Shown here piece by piece: positions 1 to 7,601 of a DNA stretch of 64,000 nt (positions are counted from its first letter, which is position 1; each line of letters opens with the position of its first letter). Location of the stretch: assembly GCF_024518575.1 (NCBI RefSeq), contig NZ_JANIHG010000001.1:33260-97259 (forward strand). The letters run 5' to 3'. Origin of the DNA: Methanothrix sp. Its GTDB lineage: Archaea; Halobacteriota; Methanosarcinia; Methanotrichales; Methanotrichaceae. The translations under genes were made by a program, and so were the position numbers. The notes below the pieces were generated by a model. The model saw only the letters and a list, made by a program, of their open reading frames with translations, did no database searches and had not been told where the DNA came from.

Positions 1-588
1 TCCGATCCGACAATCGCCGGGTTGCTGCTGCTCATCGGCCTCTACGCTCTGATCTTCGGTATCTCAAATCCGGGCCTCGGGGCAGAGGTCTTCGGGGTCA
101 TAGCGATCGCGCTAGGGCTCATAGGCCAGGGATTCGACGTCAACATCGGCGCTCTGTTTCTCATAATCCTCGGCATGGGCCTGATCCTGGCAGAACTCCA
201 CACGCATGCCATGGGCGTTCTCGGGGTTGCCGGACTGATATGCATCGTGCTGGGCACGCTCCTCTTCGCGCCCATAGGATTCCCGGAGTGGTATCTTCCC
301 GGGGAGTACCAGCGGTCTGTGATCAGGCTCTTCCTGCTCCCCTCCCTGACCATGGCGGGATTCTTCGCGTTCGCGGTTTACAAGATCGCAGAGGCGAGAC
401 GCAGGCCGACTTTCGAGGAGACCGCAGCACAGTACGCAGAGGCGATCGAGACGCTGGATCCCAGCGGCTATGTCATATACCGCGGTGAGTACTGGAAGGC
501 GGAGGCCGATGAAAAAATCGAAAAGGGGGAAACGGTCGAGGTTGTGGGGATCTCAGGCCGCACCCTCAGGGTCAGGAAGGTCAGATGA
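1..588 (+). CDS. NfeD-family membrane protein, C-terminal part (cut by window start)
   Basis: The reading frame is already open at base 1, so the N-terminus lies outside the window. The visible 195 residues hold several hydrophobic helices (residues about 5-110) followed by a soluble tail with a short beta-rich OB-fold-like end (GETVEVVGISGRTLRVRKV). This is the layout of NfeD proteins, whose long form carries a ClpP-like serine protease domain in front. Family knowledge: long NfeD proteins are membrane-bound and work with stomatin-like proteins in membrane quality control. The first part of the gene is needed to know whether the protease is present. It converges on argB with only 4 bp between the stops. 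Confidence 0.8.
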   Translation, partial: SDPTIAGLLLLIGLYALIFGISNPGLGAEVFGVIAIALGLIGQGFDVNIGALFLIILGMGLILAELHTHAMGVLGVAGLICIVLGTLLFAPIGFPEWYLPGEYQRSVIRLFLLPSLTMAGFFAFAVYKIAEARRRPTFEETAAQYAEAIETLDPSGYVIYRGEYWKAEADEKIEKGETVEVVGISGRTLRVRKVR

Positions 589-592
589 TAGG

Positions 593-1462
593 TCAGATGA
601 TGCTGCTTATCATCGTGCCTATGCCTGCATCCGTCAGGAGCTCGAGTATGATCGCATGAGGAATCCTGCCGTCGATTATATGTGCTTTCTCGACGCCGCG
701 CTCAACAGCCTGGACACACGCCTCGACCTTCGGGATCATGCCGCCCTTTATGATACCCCTCTCAACAAGCCTCTGAAACTCGGATGGCGAGAACTGCGAG
801 ATGACCTTGCCCGGATCGTTCGGATCCTCTCTCACTCCCTCGACATCTGTTATTGATATAAGCTTCTTCGCACGCAGGGCGACTGCCACAGCGCCGGCCA
901 CTGTATCAGCGTTGACGTTCAGGCTGTTCCCGTCCCGGTCGATGGCAATTGGCGATATCACAGGGATGTAGCCCTTGCCTGCGGTGATCATCAGTATCTC
1001 CGGATTTATCTCCTCGACCTCTCCCACATAGCCCAGATCGATGTTCTCGCCGTTTACATTCATCGGCGGCTTCTTCCTCGCCACTATGAGCATGCCATCT
1101 TTTCCGGAGAGCCCGATGCCCTTACCGCCATGCTTGCCTATGAGAGAGACGAGCTCTGCATTTATGTTGCCCAGGAGCACCATTCTCGCTATCTCAAGCG
1201 TCTCCCTGTCCGTGACCCTGAGTCCAGCGACGAACTCGGCCTTCTTTCCGAGCCTCTTCATGGTCTCCGAGATCTCCGGTCCGCCGCCGTGGACTACCAC
1301 AGGATGGATGCCGATGTATCTTAGCAGTATTACGTCCTGTATGAAGTTCTCCAGAATCTCGCGGTTCGTCATTATCGAGCCGCCGATCTTTATCACCATT
1401 ATCGAGTCGTAGAACTCCCTTATGTACGGCAGAGCCTCTATAAGCACCTGTTCCTTCCTCAT
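593..1462 (-). CDS. argB: Acetylglutamate kinase
   Basis: The product (289 aa) phosphorylates N-acetyl-L-glutamate, the second step of arginine/ornithine synthesis, in the cytoplasm. The N-terminus has the amino-acid-kinase nucleotide loop VIKIGGSIM and the substrate loop VVVHGGGPEIS. The C-terminal half has the kinase motif ISITDVEGV and GGMIPKVEA. Length and motifs match bacterial/archaeal ArgB throughout. The ATG at 1462 is used. The gene is followed convergently by the NfeD gene and lies 115 bp downstream of pycB on the same strand. No regulatory extension is visible. Confidence 0.95.
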   Translation of the reverse strand: MRKEQVLIEALPYIREFYDSIMVIKIGGSIMTNREILENFIQDVILLRYIGIHPVVVHGGGPEISETMKRLGKKAEFVAGLRVTDRETLEIARMVLLGNINAELVSLIGKHGGKGIGLSGKDGMLIVARKKPPMNVNGENIDLGYVGEVEEINPEILMITAGKGYIPVISPIAIDRDGNSLNVNADTVAGAVAVALRAKKLISITDVEGVREDPNDPGKVISQFSPSEFQRLVERGIIKGGMIPKVEACVQAVERGVEKAHIIDGRIPHAIILELLTDAGIGTMISSII

Positions 1463-1577
1463 ATCGCAGCTCCTATCGAAAATGTGGTTTAAAGCAGCTC
1501 CGAATGTGCTTCAGATCAGCACCGAACCAGAGCGATCGGGGCACATTCAGGATGCTGCATTTCATACGTCAGAGACA

Positions 1578-3281
1578 TCACTCTATGGACATAAGCACAT
1601 CGCCCGGAGAGACCGTCTTGCCCGTGTCTATGTATATCTCCTTCACGATACCGCTCTTGTCCGCGTATATCGGGTTCTCCATCTTCATCGCCTCAAGCAC
1701 CGCAACGACGTCGCCCTTGTTGACCCTGTCTCCCTTCTTCACCTTGTACCTTATCAGGATGCCCTGCATCGGGACTGTCACTCCATCTCTTGGAGCCTTC
1801 GGCTGGGCCTCCTGTATGCTTATGCCGACAGGGGCGACCTTGACGATGTAAGCCTCTCCATCAACCTCAACGTTAAATGCAACGGGCGCGCTGCCCTTAA
1901 CAGATACCGATGCCTTCGCCTCCTTCTTGACGAGCGGCTCCTCGGTCGCCTGTCCCTTCAGGAACTTTATGGCTATCTGCGGGTAAAGAGCGTATGTGAG
2001 ATAGTCCTCCTCTTTCTTCGCAAGACCCAGCGCATCGACCTCGCGGACCGCGGCCTCATACTCCGGCGGCAGTAGGTCTGCCGGCCTGACGGTTATCGGC
2101 TCCTCATCCTCAAGGATCTTCATGCGTATCTTTGGATCTATCTCCGCAGGCGGTCTCCCGTAGAGCCCCTTCACATAATCGCGGACCTCCTTCGGTACGA
2201 CCTTGTATCTCTCCCCTGTGAGGACGTTCAGAACCGCCTGGGTCCCGACTATCTGGCTCGTGGGCGTGACCAGCGGCGGATAGCCGAGGTCTGCTCTCAC
2301 CCTCGGAATCTCAGCCAGGACCTCATCGTACCTGTCGATCGCCTTCTGCTCGATCAGCTGCGCCACGAGGTTCGAGAGCATGCCTCCTGGAACCTGGTAC
2401 ACCAGGACATTTGTGTCTATCTTCGCGGATATCGAATTGAAGACCGGCGCGTATACTTCCATCAGCTTGTCGAAGTATCTTTTTATCTCAGTGAGCAGCT
2501 CCAGATCCAGGCCTGTATCGTAGGGGGTCTCCTTGAACGCGGCCACAACGCTCTCTGTGGACGGCTGCGAGCTGCCTCCCGAGAGCGGGGATATTGCCGT
2601 ATCAAGGATATCAGCGCCTGCCTCAACGGCTGCAAGGTAGCTCATCTGGGCGAGGCCCGCGGTGCAGTGGGTGTGCAGGCAGACGGGCAGGTTCACCTCG
2701 CGCTTTATGGATCTGACAAGCTCGCTGGCGTAGTGCGGTGATATCAGACCGGCCATATCCTTTATGCATATCGAGTCGCAGTCCATCTCAGCCAGGCGCA
2801 CCGTGAACTCTGTGAACTGCTCAATGGTGTGAACCGGGCTTATGGTGTAGCAGACAGCGCCCTGCACGTGCGCGCCCATCCGCTTTGCAACCCTGATGGA
2901 CTTCTCCATGTTTCTTATATCGTTGACCGCATCGAATATGCGGAAGACATCGACCCCGTTCTCGGCCGCCTTCTCGACGAACTTCTCCACGACATCATCG
3001 GCGTAGTGCCTGTATCCCACAAGGTTCTGCCCTCTGAGAAGCATCTGCATCTGCGTGTTGGGCATCGCCAACTTCAGAGCCCTCAAACGCTCCCAGGGAT
3101 CCTCATTCAGGTAACGTATGCATGTGTCAAACGTAGCACCGCCCCAGACCTCCATCGAGAAGTAGCCGACCTGGTCAAGAATCTCAGCGATGGGTAACAT
3201 ATCCCGGGTCCTCATCCTGGTCGCGAGTAGCGACTGGTGTGCGTCTCTGAAGACGGTCTCGGTAAGCTTTACCCTGCCCAT
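1578..3281 (-). CDS. pycB: Pyruvate carboxylase subunit B (biotin-carrying carboxyltransferase)
   Basis: This 567-aa protein transfers CO2 from carboxybiotin to pyruvate, giving oxaloacetate for the incomplete TCA pathway of methanogens. Residues 1-270 form the HMGL/DRE-TIM-like carboxyltransferase domain (TETVFRDAHQSLLATRMRT, then KDMAGL and the metal-site LHTHCT). A conserved carboxylase domain follows. The last 80 residues are a biotinyl domain with EAMKMEN, in which Lys533 is the biotinylation site. This is the archaeal two-subunit arrangement. The PycA biotin carboxylase partner is not in this window. An oxaloacetate decarboxylase alpha subunit would look similar, but the methanogen setting favours PycB. 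Confidence 0.9.
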   Translation of the reverse strand: MGRVKLTETVFRDAHQSLLATRMRTRDMLPIAEILDQVGYFSMEVWGGATFDTCIRYLNEDPWERLRALKLAMPNTQMQMLLRGQNLVGYRHYADDVVEKFVEKAAENGVDVFRIFDAVNDIRNMEKSIRVAKRMGAHVQGAVCYTISPVHTIEQFTEFTVRLAEMDCDSICIKDMAGLISPHYASELVRSIKREVNLPVCLHTHCTAGLAQMSYLAAVEAGADILDTAISPLSGGSSQPSTESVVAAFKETPYDTGLDLELLTEIKRYFDKLMEVYAPVFNSISAKIDTNVLVYQVPGGMLSNLVAQLIEQKAIDRYDEVLAEIPRVRADLGYPPLVTPTSQIVGTQAVLNVLTGERYKVVPKEVRDYVKGLYGRPPAEIDPKIRMKILEDEEPITVRPADLLPPEYEAAVREVDALGLAKKEEDYLTYALYPQIAIKFLKGQATEEPLVKKEAKASVSVKGSAPVAFNVEVDGEAYIVKVAPVGISIQEAQPKAPRDGVTVPMQGILIRYKVKKGDRVNKGDVVAVLEAMKMENPIYADKSGIVKEIYIDTGKTVSPGDVLMSIE

Positions 3282-3458
3282 ATAGATCCCCCAAGCATCA
3301 TCGCTCTTCCCTTAAAATACCTTCGATCGCGCTTTCAGGTAGCTGGTATGAAACCTCTCTGGAACGACAGGACCGATGATTTTCACACTGTGCATCCATC
3401 TGAAAAGCGCTGTTGCATGCTCACAAAATCTATATTCTTTCAAAGCCTGGTAACCACC

Positions 3459-3908
3459 ATGAAAGCTCTGTTCGTGCTTCTCTCACTCGCCGTCATAGCG
3501 ACAGCGTCTGCATCGGATGCTGTGAGAATAGGTCTCTCTCCAAAGGAGATCGCCGTCATCGGCATGCCTGTTAAGAACACGACCCACATATCCTGGACCG
3601 GATACGGGGCTCTGGGCGAGTATCGATCGATCCAAGCTGAGTGGCTCCCTCCGCTCTCGGATTACAGTCACACGCCGGAGATCTACGAGTTCCTCCTTCC
3701 CACATGGACATCTCCGGGTTTCGGCGTGAACACGCACATAAAGCCGATATACGATTTCATCCAGGAGGGCTGGCAGCCGCCCAGGATCAACTACACAGAG
3801 CACACGCCAGAAATAGCGGAGTTCATGAGCGAGAGCTGGCGCCCATCACCGCCGAGCGGAGAGCCGTACACCGGCGAGGGCACAGGGCTGGCGGCGTTTC
3901 TGAGATGA
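3459..3908 (+). CDS. Small secreted protein of unknown function
   Basis: The frame is open from 3237, but the ATG at 3459 gives a good signal peptide (MKALFVLLSLAVIATASASD). I therefore read a 149-aa precursor of about 130 mature residues. The mature part has an internal repeat in which the phrases HTPEIYEFLLPTW and HTPEIAEFMSESW recur about 50 residues apart, each followed by a Pro/Gly-rich turn. No cysteines, membrane anchor or catalytic motif are evident. It is divergent from pycB and shares an upstream region of about 180 bp with it. I do not recognise the family; an envelope or extracellular structural role is only a guess. Confidence 0.65.
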   Translation: MKALFVLLSLAVIATASASDAVRIGLSPKEIAVIGMPVKNTTHISWTGYGALGEYRSIQAEWLPPLSDYSHTPEIYEFLLPTWTSPGFGVNTHIKPIYDFIQEGWQPPRINYTEHTPEIAEFMSESWRPSPPSGEPYTGEGTGLAAFLR

Positions 3909-3953
3909 GAAAACGTGAAACGAAAAGAACCAGAGTTTGTGAGATGATCGTCT

Positions 3954-4544
3954 TTGAGAAGGCTGATAGTTGCGAGAATCGTTCATTCCCCAGAGGACAT
4001 GGGCTCGATGAGGGAGGGGCTTGAGAGGATAAGCGTCTCCCGGGTCGGGAGAGAGCGTTGGGAGGAGAACCGCAGAAGGATCGAGCGATTCTGGGATGAG
4101 CTCGAGAGAGAAATCAACCGCTTAGATCTCGATCCTAAGAGCCTGCGGATATACCAGGACGGGCTGCCTGCAGGCGGAGAGCTGGGGGAAAAGATAGTCA
4201 GAGAGACGGCCTCGAAGGGGAGCAGAAACTACCAGATCATCATGAAGCTCCTGGAGAGGGGCGCCAGGATCGAGGCCACAGAGAGCCCCGAGCTGCTGTT
4301 AAGGGAGTACCAGCACATAGTTGCGATGGTATCAAAGAGCGGAGAGGAGCAGAGAAGAGCAGTGGAGGCCTACAACCAGGAGAAGGATCGCCTCCTGGAG
4401 GAACGGGACGCGTATATCGCCAAAAGAATATCCGAGACCCTGCTCGATGGGGAGACAGGCCTTCTATTCATTGGCGCCCAACACAACGTCATTCCCAAGC
4501 TGCCGCCGGATGTGGAGGTATCGTATCTGGGAGACGCCGGCTGA
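3954..4544 (+). CDS. Conserved-looking hypothetical protein
   Basis: This 196-aa, highly charged, mostly helical protein starts at a TTG (3954). The central part (residues about 25-160) is rich in Glu/Arg heptad-like runs and probably forms long helices. The end has a compact hydrophobic strand GLLFIGAQHN and then VEVSYLG, which looks like the edge of an alpha/beta fold. I do not recognise a named family. It follows the secreted-protein gene by 45 bp and may be co-transcribed with it. It converges on the DUF835 gene 77 bp away. Confidence 0.6.
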   Translation: MRRLIVARIVHSPEDMGSMREGLERISVSRVGRERWEENRRRIERFWDELEREINRLDLDPKSLRIYQDGLPAGGELGEKIVRETASKGSRNYQIIMKLLERGARIEATESPELLLREYQHIVAMVSKSGEEQRRAVEAYNQEKDRLLEERDAYIAKRISETLLDGETGLLFIGAQHNVIPKLPPDVEVSYLGDAG

Positions 4545-4620
4545 GTTACAAGAGCTGGCTCCAGGCCGCGGGCCCGAACAGCTGAACCTGAAGCGCATCC
4601 ACCGGAAGATAGTTTTCACT

Positions 4621-5265
4621 CTACTCAGTTGGTATCTCCCGCATATCCCTCTCTATCAGCGCCATCTCCCTCTCGGAGAGGGCAGACGGGCTCACGGGAA
4701 CGATCAGTATGCCTCTGCTTATGAAGATCATCTCCATGATATCGCGCAGGAACCTCATGACATGAACGAAGCTGTTCATGACCATCAGAAGCTCCAGACC
4801 GTCCAGAAGTACGACAGGATTCTGGCTCTTATCAAGGAACCTCGCAACTATGTCCGCCATGATCTCGAGGTTGTTTATGCTCACATGGCTCTCGCCGCGG
4901 TTGCTTATCCAGAAGATCGGCGTGGTCTGAAGCACGTATTTGCTTCTGATTTGCTCAGGGGGGAGGGTTGTGAAGCAGAGGCCCTGCGCCCTCTTCTGGC
5001 TGCAGCTCTTGCACGGGCATGATAGCGTGCACTCCTCACACCCTATGCTCTCGCAGTTGAACGCATCAGGGTGCTCGCAGCTCGCACACGGACCCCTTAC
5101 GAGAGAGGAGAAGATCTGAAAGCTGAGCTCAGGCTTTTTCTCCTTGATCAGATATGCGGAGCCCCGCGAGAGCTCTTTCGAGCTCCTCACACCTACAGGC
5201 TCGGTGAGCGGCACAACACGCGGCCTTCTCCTGAATATATTAAGTATGTTCAGGATGCCCACCAC
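4621..5265 (-). CDS. DUF835 domain protein with cysteine-rich segment
   Basis: The C-terminal half (VVLLDGLELLMVMNSFVHVMRFLRDI) is the DUF835 signature, a domain common in Euryarchaeota and often linked to signal transduction. It resembles a degenerate P-loop/KaiC-like fold without nucleotide motifs. Upstream of it is a cysteine-rich block (CASCEHPD, GCEECTLSCPCKSCSQK, GLC) that could bind metal. The frame is open to 5343, but that would overlap the conserved end of the histidine kinase. I chose the GTG at 5265, giving 214 aa and a 26-bp overlap; no strong ribosome binding site decides the start. It is the third gene of a regulator-kinase-DUF835 unit and may be an output or sensing partner. 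Confidence 0.8.
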   Translation of the reverse strand: MVGILNILNIFRRRPRVVPLTEPVGVRSSKELSRGSAYLIKEKKPELSFQIFSSLVRGPCASCEHPDAFNCESIGCEECTLSCPCKSCSQKRAQGLCFTTLPPEQIRSKYVLQTTPIFWISNRGESHVSINNLEIMADIVARFLDKSQNPVVLLDGLELLMVMNSFVHVMRFLRDIMEMIFISRGILIVPVSPSALSEREMALIERDMREIPTE

Positions 5266-6373
5266 GGGGAAGAGTGAAGTAGAACGTGCTTCCCTCCCCG
5301 ACCCTGCTCTCGAACCATATCCGTCCGCCATGCGCCTCCACAATATCCTTTGCTATGGAGAGGCCCAGTCCCATGCCCATATCTGCGCGGCTCTCCTCCA
5401 TCCCCACAAAGAACTTATCAAACACTCGATCCCTGTCCTCCTCCCGGATACCTATGCCGTTATCTCTGACCGAGACCAGAGCATATCCATTCTCCTCCTT
5501 GAGAACAACATCTATCCGCCCCCTCTCCGGGGTGTATTTTATCGCATTCGTGAGCAGATTGCTCAGAACCTGTATTATCCTCTTGGGATCGCACTCTATT
5601 CTGGCATCGGCCATCTCGCATCTGAATGATATCACATGCTCCCTGAGATCGGCGAGCCTGGAGAGGCTGGCGATTACCGAGCAGATCATATCCTCAATGT
5701 CTGTAAGCTCCTTTTTCAGCCGGAGCCTCCTGGCCCCGATCCTCAGCGAATCTAGCATATCGTCCACAAGCTGGATCATTGTGTCCGTCTGCGATCTGAT
5801 CAGCTGAATCTTCTCCTTCTGCAGATCCGAGAGATCCCCGAGAAGGCCATCCTCGAACATCTCCAGGTAGCTGTTGATGACTGTGAGGGGAGTCCTCAGC
5901 TCATGAGAGACCATGGACACGAACTCTGACTTGATGCCGTCAAGCTCTTTCAGCTCAGCATATGCATTCTCGAGTTTTATATACGAGTCGCGCAGCTCTT
6001 CCTCCAGCCTGGTCATCTCTGTGATATCTTCCATGAAGATCACAGCCTTGCTGACTGCTCCCCCAGCCTCCCTCAGCGGATATATCCTGTAAAAGTAGAA
6101 CCTGCCACCTGGATACCTGATCTGCTCCCCTTCAAAAGGTTCTGCTGTTGAGAAGACCTCTTGTATCTTCTTATCGAGCTTCTGCATGAGAACAGGTGAG
6201 AATATCTTTGAGAGGCGTATGCCTATTACATCCTTCTCTTTCTTGCCAGACTTCAGGTAAAAGTTCCTGTTGGCATAGAGCACCTCCCGCCCCCTATCGA
6301 CTATCAGGATAGTGCTGGGTATCGTCTCGATTATATCCTCCTGATAGCCGTGAACTATCTCTATTCCCCTCAA
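5240..6373 (-). CDS. PAS-domain sensor histidine kinase
   Basis: The product (377 aa) has an N-terminal PAS domain (about residues 12-120), a HisKA helix pair with the phospho-acceptor His157 in MVSHELRTPL, and a HATPase domain. The latter has N-box NLLTNAIKYTP, G1 DNGIGIREED and G2 GMGLGLSIAKD. There are no transmembrane segments, so it senses an intracellular signal. The frame is open to 6469, but the TTG at 6373 overlaps the stop of the response regulator and sits behind an AGGAAGGGG stretch, the expected translational coupling. It probably phosphorylates the regulator encoded just upstream. The neighbouring gas vesicle cluster is a possible but unproven target. Confidence 0.88.
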   Translation of the reverse strand: MRGIEIVHGYQEDIIETIPSTILIVDRGREVLYANRNFYLKSGKKEKDVIGIRLSKIFSPVLMQKLDKKIQEVFSTAEPFEGEQIRYPGGRFYFYRIYPLREAGGAVSKAVIFMEDITEMTRLEEELRDSYIKLENAYAELKELDGIKSEFVSMVSHELRTPLTVINSYLEMFEDGLLGDLSDLQKEKIQLIRSQTDTMIQLVDDMLDSLRIGARRLRLKKELTDIEDMICSVIASLSRLADLREHVISFRCEMADARIECDPKRIIQVLSNLLTNAIKYTPERGRIDVVLKEENGYALVSVRDNGIGIREEDRDRVFDKFFVGMEESRADMGMGLGLSIAKDIVEAHGGRIWFESRVGEGSTFYFTLPRGGHPEHT

Positions 6374-6735
6374 CGCCCACCCCTTCCTGAGAACGAGTCT
6401 ATCAGCTCCATCAGCGCTCGGGCCCGGAAGGGCTTCATGAGAAACCCCTTTGCTCCTGCATCCATGCACTCCTTCTCAAGGCCTGGCTTTCCTATCGCGG
6501 TTATCACGATGATATTAGCAGCTGGATCGATATTCAGGATCTCCCGCGTAGCTGAGAGCCCGTCCATGCCCGGCATGAGTATATCCATCAGCACCACATC
6601 CGGCTTCAGATCGCGGTATGCTGAGATCGCCTCCTCTCCGCTTTGTGCCTCGTGGACCTCGAAACCCCTTGCTGCAAGTGTGTCCCTCAGGGCCCTGACG
6701 ATGAATGGGGCATCGTCGACCACCAGTATCTTCAT
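6370..6735 (-). CDS. CheY-like response regulator (receiver domain only)
   Basis: A single receiver domain of 121 aa: acidic pocket Asp7/Asp8 (VVDDAP), phospho-acceptor Asp51 (VVLMDILMPGMDG) and conserved Lys101 (FLMKPF). There is no DNA-binding domain, so output must go through a protein partner. This is usual for archaeal stand-alone receivers. It is the first gene of the unit and is followed directly by the histidine kinase. The promoter region contains a 15-bp palindrome just upstream (6772-6786). It is divergent from the gas vesicle cluster. Confidence 0.9.
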   Translation of the reverse strand: MKILVVDDAPFIVRALRDTLAARGFEVHEAQSGEEAISAYRDLKPDVVLMDILMPGMDGLSATREILNIDPAANIIVITAIGKPGLEKECMDAGAKGFLMKPFRARALMELIDSFSGRGGR

Positions 6736-6771
6736 GCTGCACCTTCTCAGCTGTTCATCAGATGCGGATTT

Positions 6772-6786
6772 GATATACAGTATATC
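6772..6786. promoter_or_regulatory. Palindrome upstream of the response-regulator gene
   Basis: GATATAC-A-GTATATC is a perfect 15-bp inverted repeat centred about 44 bp upstream of the response-regulator ATG. Its half-site is TATA-like, so it may be both the core promoter and a repressor operator. Symmetry and position are seen directly; the function is inferred. Confidence 0.4.
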
Positions 6787-6878
6787 GGCCGGATATCCTA
6801 TAGTTTACTAATTTTCATAGTATGAGAATTGCTAAGATAAACGCAATGAGACAATTTCAGAGACAAAAGTAAAAACTA

Positions 6879-6903
6879 TTTTAGACAGATGGTAACCTAT
6901 TTT
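6879..6903 (+). promoter_or_regulatory. Putative gvpA promoter element shared with gvpG
   Basis: A 25-bp stretch centred on AGACAGATG and ending in TATTTT recurs upstream of gvpG (13625-13649) with 20 of 25 positions identical. TATTTT could be the TATA element. If so, gvpA transcription would start near 6925-6935 and leave a leader of about 165 nt containing a hairpin. The rest of 6736-7096 holds no gene that I can see. Confidence 0.45.
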
Positions 6904-6993
6904 ACCTATCAGTGTATACTCTGATGTGGATGATCACAACTAACAATGATAACGTCTCCGCCCTCGGGTGTCAGATACGGCCAGAGCCTCCCA

Positions 6994-7021
6994 GGGGGAT
7001 GGCATTGTTCATCCCCCTTTT
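6994..7021 (+). terminator. Hairpin plus T-run in the gvpA leader
   Basis: A perfect 8-bp stem (GGGGGATG / CATCCCCC) with an 8-nt loop is followed at once by TTTT. It lies 76-103 bp upstream of the gvpA1 ATG. It looks like an intrinsic terminator and may act as an attenuator or as a leader structure that stabilises mRNA. Confidence 0.5.
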
Positions 7022-7084
7022 GTCTTCCTCATCGAGGGCAAACATATCACGCTCCAAGAGATCTCTGGAGAAAGCATTCGTTGG

Positions 7085-7556
7085 AGGTGAGAGAGGATGG
7101 TAACATCAACACCGGATTCGTCCAGTCTTGCCGAGGTTCTCGACAGGATCCTGGACAAGGGAATAGTCGTCGATGTCTGGGCCAGGGTATCCCTGGTTGG
7201 CATCGAGATACTGACGGTTGAGGCCAGAGTGGTGGTTGCATCTGTCGATACGTTCCTCCACTACTCTGAGGAGATGGCGAAGATAGAGCAGGCTGCAATC
7301 GCTGCGGCCCCACCCGCATGAGGTGAGAGAGGATGGTAACATCAACACCGGATTCGTCCAGTCTTGCCGAGGTTCTCGACAGGATCCTGGACAAGGGAAT
7401 AGTCGTCGATGTCTGGGCCAGGGTATCCTTGGTTGGCATCGAGATACTGACGGTTGAGGCCAGAGTGGTGGTTGCATCTGTCGATACGTTCCTCCACTAC
7501 TCTGAGGAGATGGCGAAGATAGAGCAGGCTGCAATCGCTGCGGCTCCGGGAGTTCC
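7085..7556 (+). repeat. Tandem duplication covering gvpA (236-bp unit, two copies)
   Basis: Units 7085-7320 and 7321-7556 both start with GAGGTGAGAGAGG and the ATG, and stay almost identical through the gvpA coding region. I see one silent change (CCC G/CTT G region near 7191 versus 7427). Differences otherwise appear only in the last codons. This indicates a recent duplication or ongoing gene conversion. Confidence 0.9.
7097..7321 (+). CDS. gvpA: Gas vesicle major structural protein GvpA, copy 1
   Basis: This 74-aa protein is the main wall protein of gas vesicles, packing as ribs into a hollow gas-permeable shell that gives buoyancy. It has the canonical GvpA core: [46 protein letters not shown] (helix, two beta strands, helix). 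It has the short C-terminal tail typical of GvpA rather than of GvpJ/M. A strong ribosome binding site GGAGGTGA lies at 7084-7091. It is the first gene of the cluster and is nearly identical to the next gene. The leader hairpin and the hairpin after gvpA2 suggest that gvpA dosage is set at the RNA level. Confidence 0.96.
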   Translation: MVTSTPDSSSLAEVLDRILDKGIVVDVWARVSLVGIEILTVEARVVVASVDTFLHYSEEMAKIEQAAIAAAPPA

Positions 7557-7563
7557 TGCCTGA
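7333..7563 (+). CDS. gvpA: Gas vesicle major structural protein GvpA, copy 2
   Basis: This 76-aa near-twin of gvpA1 differs only in the C-terminal tail (AAAPGVPA instead of AAAPPA). Same role: the rib protein of the gas vesicle wall. It starts 12 bp after the gvpA1 stop behind its own GAGGTGA ribosome binding site. Its stop codon lies inside the loop of a strong hairpin (7549-7574). Two copies could raise the amount of GvpA, which is by far the most abundant vesicle component in characterised systems (family knowledge). Confidence 0.95.
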   Translation: MVTSTPDSSSLAEVLDRILDKGIVVDVWARVSLVGIEILTVEARVVVASVDTFLHYSEEMAKIEQAAIAAAPGVPA

Positions 7564-7592
7564 ACAGGAACTCCTGATTTTGGGTTATTTTT
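7549..7592 (+). terminator. Hairpin over the gvpA2 stop, with T-rich tail
   Basis: A perfect 10-bp stem (GGAGTTCCTG / CAGGAACTCC) with a 6-nt loop spans 7549-7574 and contains the gvpA2 stop codon. GATTTTGGG and TTATTTTT follow. It is a likely partial terminator or a 3' end stabiliser that separates abundant gvpA RNA from the downstream genes. Confidence 0.6.
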
Positions 7593-7601
7593 GGGGTGCG
7601 T

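Noticed and set aside
7085..7556. CRISPR-like direct repeat
   Set aside because: The repeat is a 236-bp gene duplication with two copies and no spacers. No CRISPR array is seen anywhere in the window.
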